Origin: Mycobacterium kansasii ATCC 12478
GTDB lineage: Bacteria; Actinomycetota; Actinomycetes; Mycobacteriales; Mycobacteriaceae
Length of the DNA stretch: 64,000 bases
Assembly: GCF_000157895.3 (NCBI RefSeq)
Contig: NC_022663.1
Span: forward strand, 682,001-746,000
Direction of reading: 5' to 3'
Shown here piece by piece: positions 26,095 through 35,825 of this stretch. Within the stretch, counting starts at the first letter, position 1. Each line of letters begins with the position of its first letter. The notes under the pieces are model-generated. The model was not told the origin of the DNA, ran no database searches, and saw nothing but the letters and a program-made list of their open reading frames with translations. Position numbers and translations under genes: made by a program.

Positions 26095-29076
26095 CTAGCT
26101 TCCGAACACCTTGCGCACCACTGCTTTTGCGCGCCGCGTCACCCGCAGGTAATTGTCCAGGAACTCGCCACCGTCGTCGTTGTGCCAGCCGGCGGCTACC
26201 GCGACCGCATTGAGCTGACGTCCCGGTCCGGGTAGCTGATCGGTGGGCTTGCCCCGGACCAGTACCAACGCGTTGCGCGCCCGGGTGGCAGTCAGCCAGG
26301 CCTGCCGCAGCAGGCCAACCTCGTCGTCGGGGACCAGCCCGGCCGCGGCGATCGCGTCCAGGGATTCCAGCGTCGAGGTGTTGTGCAGGCCCGGCACCTC
26401 ATGGGCATGCCGCAGCTGCAGCAGCTGCACCGTCCACTCGATGTCGGTCAATCCGCCGCGGCCCAGCTTGGTGTGGGTGTTGGGGTCGGCCCCACGGGGC
26501 AACCGCTCGGACTCGATACGCACCTTGATCCGGCGGATCTCGCGCACCGCCTCGGCGGACACGCCGTCGGGCGGATACCGCGTCCGGTCCGCCATCAGCA
26601 GGAACCGCCGGCCCAACTCCGCGCTACCGGCCACCGAATGGGCCCGCAACAGCGCCTGGATTTCCCACGGCTGCGCCCACTGCGCATAGTAGGCCTCATA
26701 CGAGGCCAGCGTGCGGACCAGCGGTCCGTTGCGGCCCTCGGGACGCAGGTTGGTGTCGACCTCCAGCGGCGGGTCGACGCTGGGCGTGCCCAACTGCGCC
26801 CGCACCTGCTCGGCCACCGACGTCGACCACTTGACCGCTTGAGCGTCACTGAAACCGCTAGCCGGCTCACACACGAACATCACGTCGGCATCCGACCCGT
26901 AGCCCAGCTCCGAACCGCCCAGCCTGCCCATGCCGATGACGGCGATGGCCGCCGGGGCGTGGCCCTCCTCGGACAGGTTGGCCCGGATGGTCACGTCCAG
27001 CGCGGACTGCAGCACCGCCACCCACACCGAGGTGAGCGCCCGGCACACGTCGGTGACCTCGAGCATGCCCAGCAGATCCGCGGAACCGACGCGGGCCAGC
27101 TCCCGGCGGCGCAGAGTGCGGGCGGCGGCGATGGCGCGCACCGGGTCGGCATAGCGCCCGGCCGAGGCGATCAGCGCCCGAGCCACCGCCGCGGGTTCGG
27201 TCTCGAGCAGCTTGGGCCCGGCCGGGCTGTCGGTGTAGTTCTGAATCACCTCCGGCGCGCGCATCAACAGATCCGGCACGTAGGCAGAGGTGCCCAGCAC
27301 ATGCATCAGCCGCTTACCCACGGTCGGCTTGTCACGCAGCGTGGCCAGATACCAACTCTGCGTGGCCAGCGCCTCACTGAGTCTCCGGTACGCCAGGAGC
27401 CCGCGGTCAGGATCCGGGGCATACGACAGCCAGTCCAGCAGCCGGGGCAACAGCACCGACTGCACCCGCCCGCGGCGGCCACTCTGGTTGACCAGCGCCG
27501 ACATATGTTTCAACGCGGTCTGCGGACCCTCGTAGCCCAGCGCCGCCAGCTGACGCTCGGCGGCTTCAGACGTCATGCCGCGGCCCGCGATCTCGAGCCC
27601 GGCCGGGCCGATCGACTCCAGCAGCGGCTGATAGAAGAGCTTGGCGTGCAACCGGGACACCCGCACGTTCTGGTGCTTGAGCTCCTCGCGCAATACCCCA
27701 GCGGCATCGTGTCGCCCGTCGGGCCGGATGTGGGCCGCACGCGCCAGCCAGCGCACCGCCTCGTCATCGTCGGCCGGGGGCAGCAAGTGAGTGCGCTTGA
27801 GCCGCTGCAGCTGCAGCCGATGCTCGAGGAGCCGCAGGAACTCGTAGGAGGCGATCATGTTGGCGGCGTCCTCGCGCCCGATGTAGCCGCCTTCGCCCAA
27901 CGCCGAAAGCGCGTCGACGGTGGAAGCAACATGCAACGAGTCGTCGCTGCGGCCGTGCACAAGCTGCAGCAGCTGCGCGGCGAACTCGACGTCACGCAGG
28001 CCGCCGCTGCCGAGCTTGAGTTCGCGGCCGCGGATGTCGGCCGGTACCAGCTGCTCCACCCGGCGGCGCATGGCCTGCACCTCGACCACGAAATCCGCAC
28101 GCTCGCAGGCGGTCCACACCATCGGCATCAGCGCGTCCAGGTAACGCTTGCCGAGTTCGGCGTCGCCGACCGCCGCGCGGGCCTTCATCAGCGCCTGGAA
28201 CTCCCAGGTCTTGGCCCAGCGCTGGTAGTAGGCGATGTGCGATTCGACCGTGCGCACCAACTCCCCGCTGCGGCCCTCCGGCCGCAGCCCGGCATCCACC
28301 TGGAAAAACGCCGACGACGCGACCCGCATCATCTCACCGGCGACCCGGGTGGTGACCGGGTCGGCACGCTCACCGACGAAGATAACGTCGACATCGCTGA
28401 CGTAATTCAGTTCGCGCGCACCACATTTGCCCATCGCAATGATCGCCAGCCCCGGCGGAGTGCGGTCACCGCACACCGTCTTCTCGGCCACCCGCAGCGC
28501 CGCCGCCAGCGCCGCGTCGGCGATATCGGCCAAGTGGGCAGCCACCACGGTGAACGGCAACACCGGCTCGTCTTCGACGGTCGCGGCCAGGTCCAGCGCG
28601 GCCAGCACCAGCAGGTGGTCCCGGTACAGGGCGCGCAACCGGTGCACCACCGAGCCCGGCGCATCCGACGATTCCTCGACACACGCGAGGAAAGACTGCC
28701 GCATCCGGTCACGAGACGGCAGCGCGATCTTGCCCCTCAGCAGCTTCCAGGACCGCGGGTGCGCGACCACATGGTCCCCCAACGTCAACGAGGAACCCAG
28801 CACCGCGAACAGCCGCCCGCGCAAGCTGCGTTCGGTGCGCAGAGCCGCGTTCAGCTCTTCCCATCCGGCGTCTGGGTTTTCGGCCAACCGCACCAGCGCT
28901 CGCAGTGCGGCGTCGGCGTCCGGGGCCCGCGACAGCGACCACAGCAGGTCGACGTGGGCCTGGTCATCCTCGTCGGTCCAACCCAGCTGGGTCAGCCGGG
29001 CGCCGGCCTGCGGGTCGACCAATCCGAGACGGCCGACGCTGGGCAGCTTGGGTCGCTGCGTCGCGGGCTTCGTCAC
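26095..29076 (-). CDS. glnE: GlnE, glutamine synthetase adenylyltransferase/adenylyl-removing enzyme
   Basis: This 993-residue bifunctional enzyme has two nucleotidyltransferase halves. The N-terminal adenylyl-removing domain shows YVSDVDVIFVGE and the C-terminal adenylyltransferase domain shows GYGSDADVMFVCE. Between them is a helical regulatory region. It adds and removes AMP at Tyr406 of GlnA1 in response to nitrogen status; glnE is reported to be essential in M. tuberculosis. GTG 29076 lies 62 bp after the glnA2 stop, and the two are probably co-transcribed. Confidence 0.97.
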   Translation of the reverse strand: MTKPATQRPKLPSVGRLGLVDPQAGARLTQLGWTDEDDQAHVDLLWSLSRAPDADAALRALVRLAENPDAGWEELNAALRTERSLRGRLFAVLGSSLTLGDHVVAHPRSWKLLRGKIALPSRDRMRQSFLACVEESSDAPGSVVHRLRALYRDHLLVLAALDLAATVEDEPVLPFTVVAAHLADIADAALAAALRVAEKTVCGDRTPPGLAIIAMGKCGARELNYVSDVDVIFVGERADPVTTRVAGEMMRVASSAFFQVDAGLRPEGRSGELVRTVESHIAYYQRWAKTWEFQALMKARAAVGDAELGKRYLDALMPMVWTACERADFVVEVQAMRRRVEQLVPADIRGRELKLGSGGLRDVEFAAQLLQLVHGRSDDSLHVASTVDALSALGEGGYIGREDAANMIASYEFLRLLEHRLQLQRLKRTHLLPPADDDEAVRWLARAAHIRPDGRHDAAGVLREELKHQNVRVSRLHAKLFYQPLLESIGPAGLEIAGRGMTSEAAERQLAALGYEGPQTALKHMSALVNQSGRRGRVQSVLLPRLLDWLSYAPDPDRGLLAYRRLSEALATQSWYLATLRDKPTVGKRLMHVLGTSAYVPDLLMRAPEVIQNYTDSPAGPKLLETEPAAVARALIASAGRYADPVRAIAAARTLRRRELARVGSADLLGMLEVTDVCRALTSVWVAVLQSALDVTIRANLSEEGHAPAAIAVIGMGRLGGSELGYGSDADVMFVCEPASGFSDAQAVKWSTSVAEQVRAQLGTPSVDPPLEVDTNLRPEGRNGPLVRTLASYEAYYAQWAQPWEIQALLRAHSVAGSAELGRRFLLMADRTRYPPDGVSAEAVREIRRIKVRIESERLPRGADPNTHTKLGRGGLTDIEWTVQLLQLRHAHEVPGLHNTSTLESLDAIAAAGLVPDDEVGLLRQAWLTATRARNALVLVRGKPTDQLPGPGRQLNAVAVAAGWHNDDGGEFLDNYLRVTRRAKAVVRKVFGS

Positions 29077-29138
29077 GACCTCGACGGTAGCGCACTACGG
29101 CTCGGTGCCGGTGCGCCGCGTTGAACTGCCGCGTTGAG

Positions 29139-30479
29139 CTACAGCGACAGGTAGGTGCGCAATTCGTAGGGCGTGACGTGGCTGCGGTAGGTCGCCCATT
29201 CACGGCGCTTGTTGCGCAGGAAGAAGTCAAAGACATGCTCCCCCAACGCCTCCGCGACCAGTTCGGAGGCCTCCATCGCGCGCAGCGCGCTGTCCAGACT
29301 GGACGGCAACTCCCGGTAGCCCATGGTGCGGCGTTCCTCGGGTGTGAGATCCCAGACGTTGTCCTCGGCCTGCGGGCCCAGCACGTAGCCTTTCTCGACC
29401 CCGCGCAGTCCGGCGGCCAGCAGCACCGCAAACGTCAGGTAGGGGTTACAGGCCGAGTCGGGGCTGCGCACCTCGATGCGCCGCGACGACGTCTTGTGCG
29501 GCGTGTACATGGGCACCCGCACCAGCGCCGAGCGGTTGGCCGCGCCCCACGACGCAGCGGTCGGCGCCTCACCGCCCTGAACCAGCCGCTTGTAGGAGTT
29601 GACCCACTGGTTGGTCACCGCGCTGATCTCGGAGGCGTGCTCGAGGATTCCGGCGATGAACGACTTGCCCACGTCAGACAACTGGAGCGGATCATCGGGG
29701 CTGTGGAAGGCGTTGACGTCGCCCTCGAACAGACTCATGTGGGTATGCATCGCCGAGCCCGGGTGCTGCCCGAACGGCTTGGGCATGAACGTGGCCCGCA
29801 CGCCCTCGTCCAGCGCGACTTCTTTGATGACGTAGCGGAAGGTCATCACGTTGTCGGCCATCGACAACGCGTCGGCGAAGCGCAGGTCGATCTCCTGCTG
29901 GCCGGGCGCGCCCTCGTGATGACTGAACTCCACCGAGATGCCCATGAACTCCAGCGCCTCGATCGCATGCCGACGAAACTTGGAGGCCGATTCGTGCACC
30001 GCCTGGTCGAAGTAGCCGGCGTTGTCGATCGGAACGGGCTCCGACCCGTCTTCGGGACCGGGCTTGAGTAGAAAGAACTCGATTTCGGGATGCACGTAGC
30101 AGGAAAAGCCGAGCTCGTTGGCCTTGGTCAGCTGCCGGCGCAGCACATGCCGGGGATCAGCCCACGACGGTGAGCCGTCCGGCATGGTGATGTCGCAGAA
30201 GATCCGCGCCGAGTGGTGGTGCCCGGAGCCCGTCGTCCACGGCAGCACCTGGAACGTCGACGGATCCGGGTTGGCCACGGTGTCGGATTCCGATACCCGG
30301 GCGAAGCCCTCAATCGAGGACCCGTCGAAGCCGATACCCTCCTCGAAGGCGCCTTCGAGTTCGGCAGGGGCGATGGCGACCGACTTGAGGAAGCCGAGCA
30401 CGTCGGTGAACCAGAGCCGAACAAAGCGGATGTCACGTTCTTCGAGCGTGCGCAGGACGAATTCCTTTTGCCGATCCAT
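29139..30479 (-). CDS. glnA2: GlnA2, glutamine synthetase homologue
   Basis: This 446-residue protein is of the glutamine synthetase family, the length of Rv2222c. It keeps the metal and ATP segments (YVHPEIEFFLL, HHEGAPGQQEIDL, SAMHTHMSLF) but has no tyrosine equivalent to Tyr406 of GlnA1 in the C-terminal region, so it should not be adenylylated there. GlnA2-type paralogues are dispensable for growth in M. tuberculosis, and in some actinobacteria related enzymes glutamylate amines other than ammonia. ATG 30479 is chosen; a GTG-type extension to 30497 adds no recognisable residues. Confidence 0.95.
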   Translation of the reverse strand: MDRQKEFVLRTLEERDIRFVRLWFTDVLGFLKSVAIAPAELEGAFEEGIGFDGSSIEGFARVSESDTVANPDPSTFQVLPWTTGSGHHHSARIFCDITMPDGSPSWADPRHVLRRQLTKANELGFSCYVHPEIEFFLLKPGPEDGSEPVPIDNAGYFDQAVHESASKFRRHAIEALEFMGISVEFSHHEGAPGQQEIDLRFADALSMADNVMTFRYVIKEVALDEGVRATFMPKPFGQHPGSAMHTHMSLFEGDVNAFHSPDDPLQLSDVGKSFIAGILEHASEISAVTNQWVNSYKRLVQGGEAPTAASWGAANRSALVRVPMYTPHKTSSRRIEVRSPDSACNPYLTFAVLLAAGLRGVEKGYVLGPQAEDNVWDLTPEERRTMGYRELPSSLDSALRAMEASELVAEALGEHVFDFFLRNKRREWATYRSHVTPYELRTYLSL

Positions 30480-30502
30480 AACTGGAACACTATGCAAGCT
30501 CT

Positions 30503-30518
30503 GTTAATACCGTGTTAC
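30503..30518 (-). promoter_or_regulatory. Candidate GlnR box upstream of glnA2
   Basis: On the minus strand GTAAC-ACGGTA-TTAAC again gives AC-n9-AC spacing, with the second half-site starting T instead of the usual G. It lies 24 bp before the glnA2 ATG, within the 71-bp gap to the upstream hydrolase gene, and may overlap the promoter. Functional assignment is inferred. Confidence 0.45.
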
Positions 30519-30550
30519 CAATGCCCGGCCAGACACATTGCCAAGCCGGC

Positions 30551-32110
30551 TCAGGACCCGCAGCGAAGATTCGCCGGCGGCACCGTCAAATCGACGAAGT
30601 AGCGCACCACCGCGGTGTCCACACAGTCGTTGCCGTCGAACACCGCCGTGTGCTGGGTCCCGTCGTAGGTGATCAGCGCGGCGCCCAGCTGCCGGGCCAG
30701 GTCCACCCCGGCCTGATAGGGGGTGGCCGGGTCGTGGGTGGTGGAGACCACCACGACCTTGCCCGGACCGGCAGGTGACGCGGCGTGTGGTGTTGAGGTC
30801 GCCGGCACCGGCCACAGCGCACACAGATCGCGCGGCGCGAAGCCGGTGAACTGCCCGTAGCTGAGAAACGGCGCAGCCTGGCGGAACTGCTGATCGGCCG
30901 ACACCCACGACGCGGCGTCCGTCGGCGCCGGCGCGTCGACACAACGAATCGCGTTGAACGCGTCCTGGTCGTTGTCGTACTGGCCATTGAGGTCGCGGCC
31001 GTAATAGTCGTCGGCAAGCACCAGCAGGTCGCCGGCGTCGGTGCCGTGCTGCAGCCCCAGCAGGCCACTGGTCAGGTACTTCCAATGCTGCGGGGTGTAC
31101 AGCGCGTTGACGGTGCCCGTGGCGGCGTCGGCGTAGCTCAGGCCCCGCGGATCCGAGGTCTTGCCTGGCGTGGCTACCAGCGGGTCGACCAGCGCCTGGT
31201 AGCGGTTGACCCACTGGGTCGGGTCGGTGCCCAGCGGGCAGGCCGTCGAGCGCGCACAGTCCGCGGCATAGTCGTTGAAAGCGGTCTGAAATCCGGCGAG
31301 CTGCTTGACGTTTTCCTCAATCGGGCCGATGGTCGGGTCGATCGCGCCGTCCAGCACCATCGCCCGGACGTGGGCGCCGAACCGCTCGACGTAGGCGGTG
31401 CCCAACTCGGTGCCGTAGCTATAGCCGAGATAGTTGATCTGGTCATCACCCAGGGCCTGACGAATCCCGTCCATATCGCGCGCTGCCGACGCGGTCCCCA
31501 CGTTGGCCAGGAACCCGGGCCCCATCCGGTCGACACAGTGCTGCGCCAGCTCCCGGTACACCTGCTCGATGTGGGCCACCCCGGTCTGGCTGTAATCGAC
31601 CATCGGGTCGCGCCGGTAGGCGTCGAACTCGGCGTCGGTGCGGCACCGCAGGGCCGGTGTCGAGTGGCCGACCCCTCTGGGGTCGAAGCCCACCAAGTCG
31701 AAGTGACGGGCGATGTCGGTGTCTTTGAGTTCGGGCGCCATCACGGCGACCATGTCGACCGCGGACGCACCGGGCCCGCCGGGGTTGAACAGCAGCGACC
31801 CGATCCGCTGCCCGGTCGCGGGAACCCGGATGACCGCCAACTTGGCTTGCGCCGTGCCGGGGTGGTCGTAGTCGACCGGGACCGCCACGGTCGTGCAGCG
31901 TGCCGTCGGGATATCCCGGCTGTCGGGTACGAACGCGGAGCACGAACCCCAATTCTGTTGCTGCGCTGCGGCCGCGGGCGTTACTGGGCTCTGAGTCTGA
32001 CCGGTGTCGGCCTCGGGAGTCGCGCGGGCCGACGCCAGTTGACCACCGAGCACGAGTCCCACTGACAGCAGCGCCGAGCTGAACGGTCTGCGACGCGACA
32101 TGGCCAGCAT
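30551..32110 (-). CDS. Exported alpha/beta hydrolase, Hip1 paralogue (Rv2223c type)
   Basis: This protein of about 519 residues has a Sec-type signal (hydrophobic SSALLSVGLVLGGQLASARA) without a lipobox. It has the alpha/beta hydrolase triad elements of the tripeptidyl-peptidase-like family: nucleophile in YLGYSYGTELG, Asp in STTHDPATPY and His in GTQHTAVF, plus several paired cysteines for disulfides. It closely resembles the second copy at 34210-35766. ATG 32110 has GGTGAG shortly before it; ATG 32101 is also possible. Predicted to cleave short peptides outside the cytoplasm. Confidence 0.88.
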   Translation of the reverse strand: MLAMSRRRPFSSALLSVGLVLGGQLASARATPEADTGQTQSPVTPAAAAQQQNWGSCSAFVPDSRDIPTARCTTVAVPVDYDHPGTAQAKLAVIRVPATGQRIGSLLFNPGGPGASAVDMVAVMAPELKDTDIARHFDLVGFDPRGVGHSTPALRCRTDAEFDAYRRDPMVDYSQTGVAHIEQVYRELAQHCVDRMGPGFLANVGTASAARDMDGIRQALGDDQINYLGYSYGTELGTAYVERFGAHVRAMVLDGAIDPTIGPIEENVKQLAGFQTAFNDYAADCARSTACPLGTDPTQWVNRYQALVDPLVATPGKTSDPRGLSYADAATGTVNALYTPQHWKYLTSGLLGLQHGTDAGDLLVLADDYYGRDLNGQYDNDQDAFNAIRCVDAPAPTDAASWVSADQQFRQAAPFLSYGQFTGFAPRDLCALWPVPATSTPHAASPAGPGKVVVVSTTHDPATPYQAGVDLARQLGAALITYDGTQHTAVFDGNDCVDTAVVRYFVDLTVPPANLRCGS

Positions 32111-32197
32111 CGTCTCACCCACGGATACCCGCCGCGACACGAAGGTGTCACGCCTTGATCTCGCACGGCGTGGCGCGCGGTGGGTCCGCGACGGGCC

Positions 32198-33925
32198 TCA
32201 GCCGGCGCCGACGGTCTCTGCTTCCGCCACTTCTTCGTGTCGGCCGACGTGGGCTTCGGCCCGCATGCGTTTCACCATGTGCGGGTAGTGCAGCTCGAAA
32301 GCTGGCCGCTCCGAACGGATTCGGGGCAGCTCGGTGAAGTTGTGCCGCGGCGGCGGGCAGCTGGTGGCCCATTCCAGCGAGTTGCCGTGGCCCCAGGGGT
32401 CGTCGACCAGCACCGGTTCGCCGAAGCGCCAACTCTTGAATACGTTCCACGCGAACGGCAGCACCGAGATGCCGAGGATGAATGCCCCCACCGTGGAGAC
32501 CACGTTCAGCGTTTGGTAACCGTCGGTGGGCAGGTAGTCCGCATAGCGGCGCGGCATCCCGGCATTGCCCAGCCAGTGCTGGACCAGGAACGTGGTGTGG
32601 AAGCCGATGAACGTCAGCCAGAAATGCAGCTTGCCCAGGCGCTCGTCGAGCAGCCGTCCGGTCATCTTCGGGAACCAGAAGTAGACGCCGGCGTAGGTGG
32701 CGAAGACGATGGTGCCGAACAGGGTGTAATGGAAGTGCGCCACCACGAAGTAGCTGTCGCTGACGTGGAAATCCAGCGGCGGGCTGGCCAGCATCACACC
32801 GGTCAAGCCGCCGGCCAGGAAGGTGACCAGGAATCCGAACGAGAAGAGCATCGGCGTCTCGAACGTCAACTGGCCCCGCCACATGGTGCCGATCCAGTTG
32901 AAGAATTTGAGACCGGTGGGGACCGCGATCAGGAACGTCATGAAGGAGAAGAACGGCAGCAGCACCGCGCCGGTGACGAACATGTGATGGGCCCACACCG
33001 CCACCGACAGCGCCGCGATGGACAGGGTCGCATAGACCAGCGTGGTGTAGCCGAAAATCGGCTTGCGGGCAAACACCGGGATCACCTCGGAGATGATGCC
33101 GAAGAACGGCAACGCGATCACGTACACCTCGGGATGCCCGAAGAACCAGAACAGGTGCTGGAACAGGATCACCCCGCCGTTGGCCGCGTCGTAGATGTGG
33201 GCACCGAGGTGGCGGTCGGCGGCCAGGCCGAACAGCGCGGCGGTCAACAGCGGGAAGATCATCAGCACCAGCACGCTGGTGACCATGATGTTCCAGGTGA
33301 AGATCGGCATCCGGAACATCGTCATGCCCGGGGCGCGCATGCACACCACGGTGGTGAGCATGTTGACCCCGCCCAGGATGGTGCCCAGGCCACCCACACC
33401 CAGGCCCAGGATCCACAGGTCACCACCGGGTCCGGGGCTGTGGATCGCATTGGAGAGCGGGGTGTAGGCCGTCCACCCGAAGTCGGCCGGGCCGCCCGGC
33501 ACGATGAAGCCGCTCAGCGCGATCAGCGCACCGAAGATGAACAGCCAGAACGACAGCGCGTTGAGCCGCGGGAAGGCGACGTCGGGGGCGCCGATCTGCA
33601 GGGGCAGCACCAGGTTGGCGAAGCCGAAGACGACGGGGGTGGCGTAGAACAGCAACATCGCCGTGCCGTGCATGGTGAACAACTGGTTGTACTGCTCGTT
33701 GGACAGGAATTGCAGCCCGGGTGCGGCGAGTTCACCGCGGATCAGCAATGCCATCAGCCCGCCGATGAAAAAGAAGATGTAGCAGGCGACCATGTACATG
33801 ATGCCGATCATCTTGTGGTCGGTGGTGGTGATGATCTTGTAGATCAAGTTGCCCTTCGGCCCGACCCGGGCCGGGAACGGCCGGCGGGCCTCCAGGTCTT
33901 GGGCGGGCGGCGCTTCAGTGGTCAC
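32198..33925 (-). CDS. ctaD: CtaD, cytochrome c oxidase (aa3) subunit I
   Basis: This 575-residue, 12-helix haem-copper oxidase subunit is complete. Low-spin haem ligands His86 and His399, haem a3 His397, and CuB ligands His264, His313 and His314 are present, as is the His264-Tyr268 pair (HPEVY) that forms the cross-link. Lys in the WKGQLTFETP segment of the usual mycobacterial CtaD is Arg here (WRGQLTFETP). GTG 33925 follows CTGGAG at 7 bp. No ctaC, ctaE or assembly gene lies nearby. In M. tuberculosis ctaD (Rv3043c) is elsewhere, so this is either a relocated or a second copy. Confidence 0.96.
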   Translation of the reverse strand: MTTEAPPAQDLEARRPFPARVGPKGNLIYKIITTTDHKMIGIMYMVACYIFFFIGGLMALLIRGELAAPGLQFLSNEQYNQLFTMHGTAMLLFYATPVVFGFANLVLPLQIGAPDVAFPRLNALSFWLFIFGALIALSGFIVPGGPADFGWTAYTPLSNAIHSPGPGGDLWILGLGVGGLGTILGGVNMLTTVVCMRAPGMTMFRMPIFTWNIMVTSVLVLMIFPLLTAALFGLAADRHLGAHIYDAANGGVILFQHLFWFFGHPEVYVIALPFFGIISEVIPVFARKPIFGYTTLVYATLSIAALSVAVWAHHMFVTGAVLLPFFSFMTFLIAVPTGLKFFNWIGTMWRGQLTFETPMLFSFGFLVTFLAGGLTGVMLASPPLDFHVSDSYFVVAHFHYTLFGTIVFATYAGVYFWFPKMTGRLLDERLGKLHFWLTFIGFHTTFLVQHWLGNAGMPRRYADYLPTDGYQTLNVVSTVGAFILGISVLPFAWNVFKSWRFGEPVLVDDPWGHGNSLEWATSCPPPRHNFTELPRIRSERPAFELHYPHMVKRMRAEAHVGRHEEVAEAETVGAG

Positions 33926-34209
33926 GGGTTGACTCCAGGGGGTCTCATGATCGGAGCGGCATCGGAACAGCGTCGGAACAGCATCGGACAAGCCGCCCAA
34001 GTATTCCGGCGCGCCATCGCCGCGCCCTAGGGCCAAACGTCCCTACTTTCCGCGGGGAGTTAGTGATCGCACTCGTACATTCGTCGGGGGCTGGTGTGTT
34101 CTGTTAGGGAGGCCGCGCTCGCCCGACACGCGTCGAGATCGACGCCAGCGCGATTCCCTTGACGAACTTACGAGGGTGGCCAGTTAGTCGCCGGGTGTCC
34201 CTGCCGGCG

Positions 34210-35766
34210 TCAGCATTTCGCGCCGCTCGGCGGGGTTGTCCCGCCGATCAGGTAGGCCGTGACGTAGTCGTCGATGCAGCTGTCGCCCTGGAAGACCACG
34301 GTGTGCTGGGTTCCGTTGAAGGTCAGCAGCGAGCCGTGCAGCTGGCTCGCCAGGTCAACCCCGGCTTTATAGGGAGTCGCCGGGTCATGGGTGGTCGACA
34401 CCACGATCGTCGGCACCAGGTCCGGTGCGTAGACGACGTGCGGCTTGCTGGTCGGCGGCACCGGCCAGAATGCACAGGTGCCAAGTGGCGCGTCGCCGGT
34501 GAACTTGCCGTAGCTCATGAACGGAGCGAGCTCGCGGGAGCGGCGGTCCTCGTCGATGATCTTGGCGCGATCGGTAATCGGCGGCTGGTCAACGCAATTG
34601 ATGGCCACGCGCGCGTCGGTCGCGTTGGTGTAATGACCGTGCGAGTCGCGGCGCATGTACATGTCGGCCAGCGCGAGCAGGGTGTCCCCGCGGTGGTCGG
34701 CCAGCTCCGAAAGGCCGTCGGTCAGGTGACTCCACAGATTCGGCGAGTACAGCGCCATGATGGTGCCCACGATCGCGTCGCTGTAGCTGAGTCCCCGCGG
34801 GTCGTTGGTGTGCGCCGGCCTGCTCACCTGCAGGTTGTCGGGGTCGACCAGCGGGTCGACCAGGCTGTGGTAGACGTCGACGGCCTTGGCCGGGTCGTTG
34901 CCCAACGGGCAGCTACCGTCCTTGGCGCAGTCGGCGGCGTAGTCGTTGAAGGCGTCCTGAAATCCCTTGGCCTGACGCAGATCCGCCTCGATGGGATCGG
35001 CATTGGGGTCGACCGCGCCGTCGAGGATCATCGCCCGCACCCGCTGGGGGTAGGCCTCGGCGTAGGCGGAGCCGATCCGGGTGCCGTACGAGTAGCCGAG
35101 GTAGGTCAGTTTGTCGTCGCCCAGTGCCGCGCGGATGGCATCCAGGTCCTTGGCGACGTTGACGGTCCCGACGTTCGCCAGGAACTTCTTGCCCATCTTG
35201 GCGACACAGCGGCTGACGAATTGCCTGGTTTCCTCTTCGATGCGTGCCACACCTGCCGGGCTGTAGTCGACCTGCGGCTCCGCCCGCAGCCGGTCGTTGT
35301 CGGCGTCGGAGTTGCACCATAGTGCCGGACGTGAGGACGCCACACCACGCGGGTCGAACCCGACGAGGTCGAACCGTTCATGGACCCGCTTCGGCAACGA
35401 CTGGAAAACGCCGAGCGCGGCCTCGATACCCGATTCGCCCGGACCACCGGGGTTGATGACCAGCGAACCGATCTTGTCCCCCGTCGCCGGGAATCGAATC
35501 AGGGCCAGCGCAGCGATGTCACCGTCGGGATGGGCGTAGTCGACCGGCACGGCGAGCTTGCCGCACAGCGCGCCGCCGGGAATCTTCACGGCCGGATTGG
35601 AGCTGCGGCACGGCGTCCACTGCACCGGCTGTCCCAGCTTCGGCTCGGCCATGCGAGCGCGCCCGTCGACCACGCGGATGCAGCCCACGAGAACCAACGC
35701 CACGGTGGCGATCGCGGTCCAGATCAGCAACAGGCGCGCGAACTGTTCGCGGCGAGACAGGCACAT
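34210..35766 (-). CDS. caeA: Lipoprotein serine hydrolase Hip1/CaeA (Rv2224c type)
   Basis: This 518-residue protein starts at ATG 35766 with a signal and lipobox ending at Cys29 (VALVLVGC). The catalytic triad Ser226 (GYSYG), Asp461 (STTHDP) and His488 (GTQHT) sits exactly two residues before the reported Hip1 triad (Ser228, Asp463, His490). In M. tuberculosis Hip1 is a cell-envelope protease that cleaves GroEL2 and dampens host innate responses. The tandem arrangement with its paralogue is here interrupted by ctaD; a 284-bp gap follows its stop. Confidence 0.95.
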   Translation of the reverse strand: MCLSRREQFARLLLIWTAIATVALVLVGCIRVVDGRARMAEPKLGQPVQWTPCRSSNPAVKIPGGALCGKLAVPVDYAHPDGDIAALALIRFPATGDKIGSLVINPGGPGESGIEAALGVFQSLPKRVHERFDLVGFDPRGVASSRPALWCNSDADNDRLRAEPQVDYSPAGVARIEEETRQFVSRCVAKMGKKFLANVGTVNVAKDLDAIRAALGDDKLTYLGYSYGTRIGSAYAEAYPQRVRAMILDGAVDPNADPIEADLRQAKGFQDAFNDYAADCAKDGSCPLGNDPAKAVDVYHSLVDPLVDPDNLQVSRPAHTNDPRGLSYSDAIVGTIMALYSPNLWSHLTDGLSELADHRGDTLLALADMYMRRDSHGHYTNATDARVAINCVDQPPITDRAKIIDEDRRSRELAPFMSYGKFTGDAPLGTCAFWPVPPTSKPHVVYAPDLVPTIVVSTTHDPATPYKAGVDLASQLHGSLLTFNGTQHTVVFQGDSCIDDYVTAYLIGGTTPPSGAKC

Positions 35767-35825
35767 GGCAACCTATGGTGCCAGAGCCGGCCGAAGGTGC
35801 TGGCTAACGACCGTCGTGGGACGAA

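Noticed and set aside
26383..29124. 913-residue open frame antisense to glnE
   Set aside because: It is the mirror of glnE in very GC-rich DNA; the composition is Arg/His/Gln-rich and no family is visible, while glnE is clearly real.
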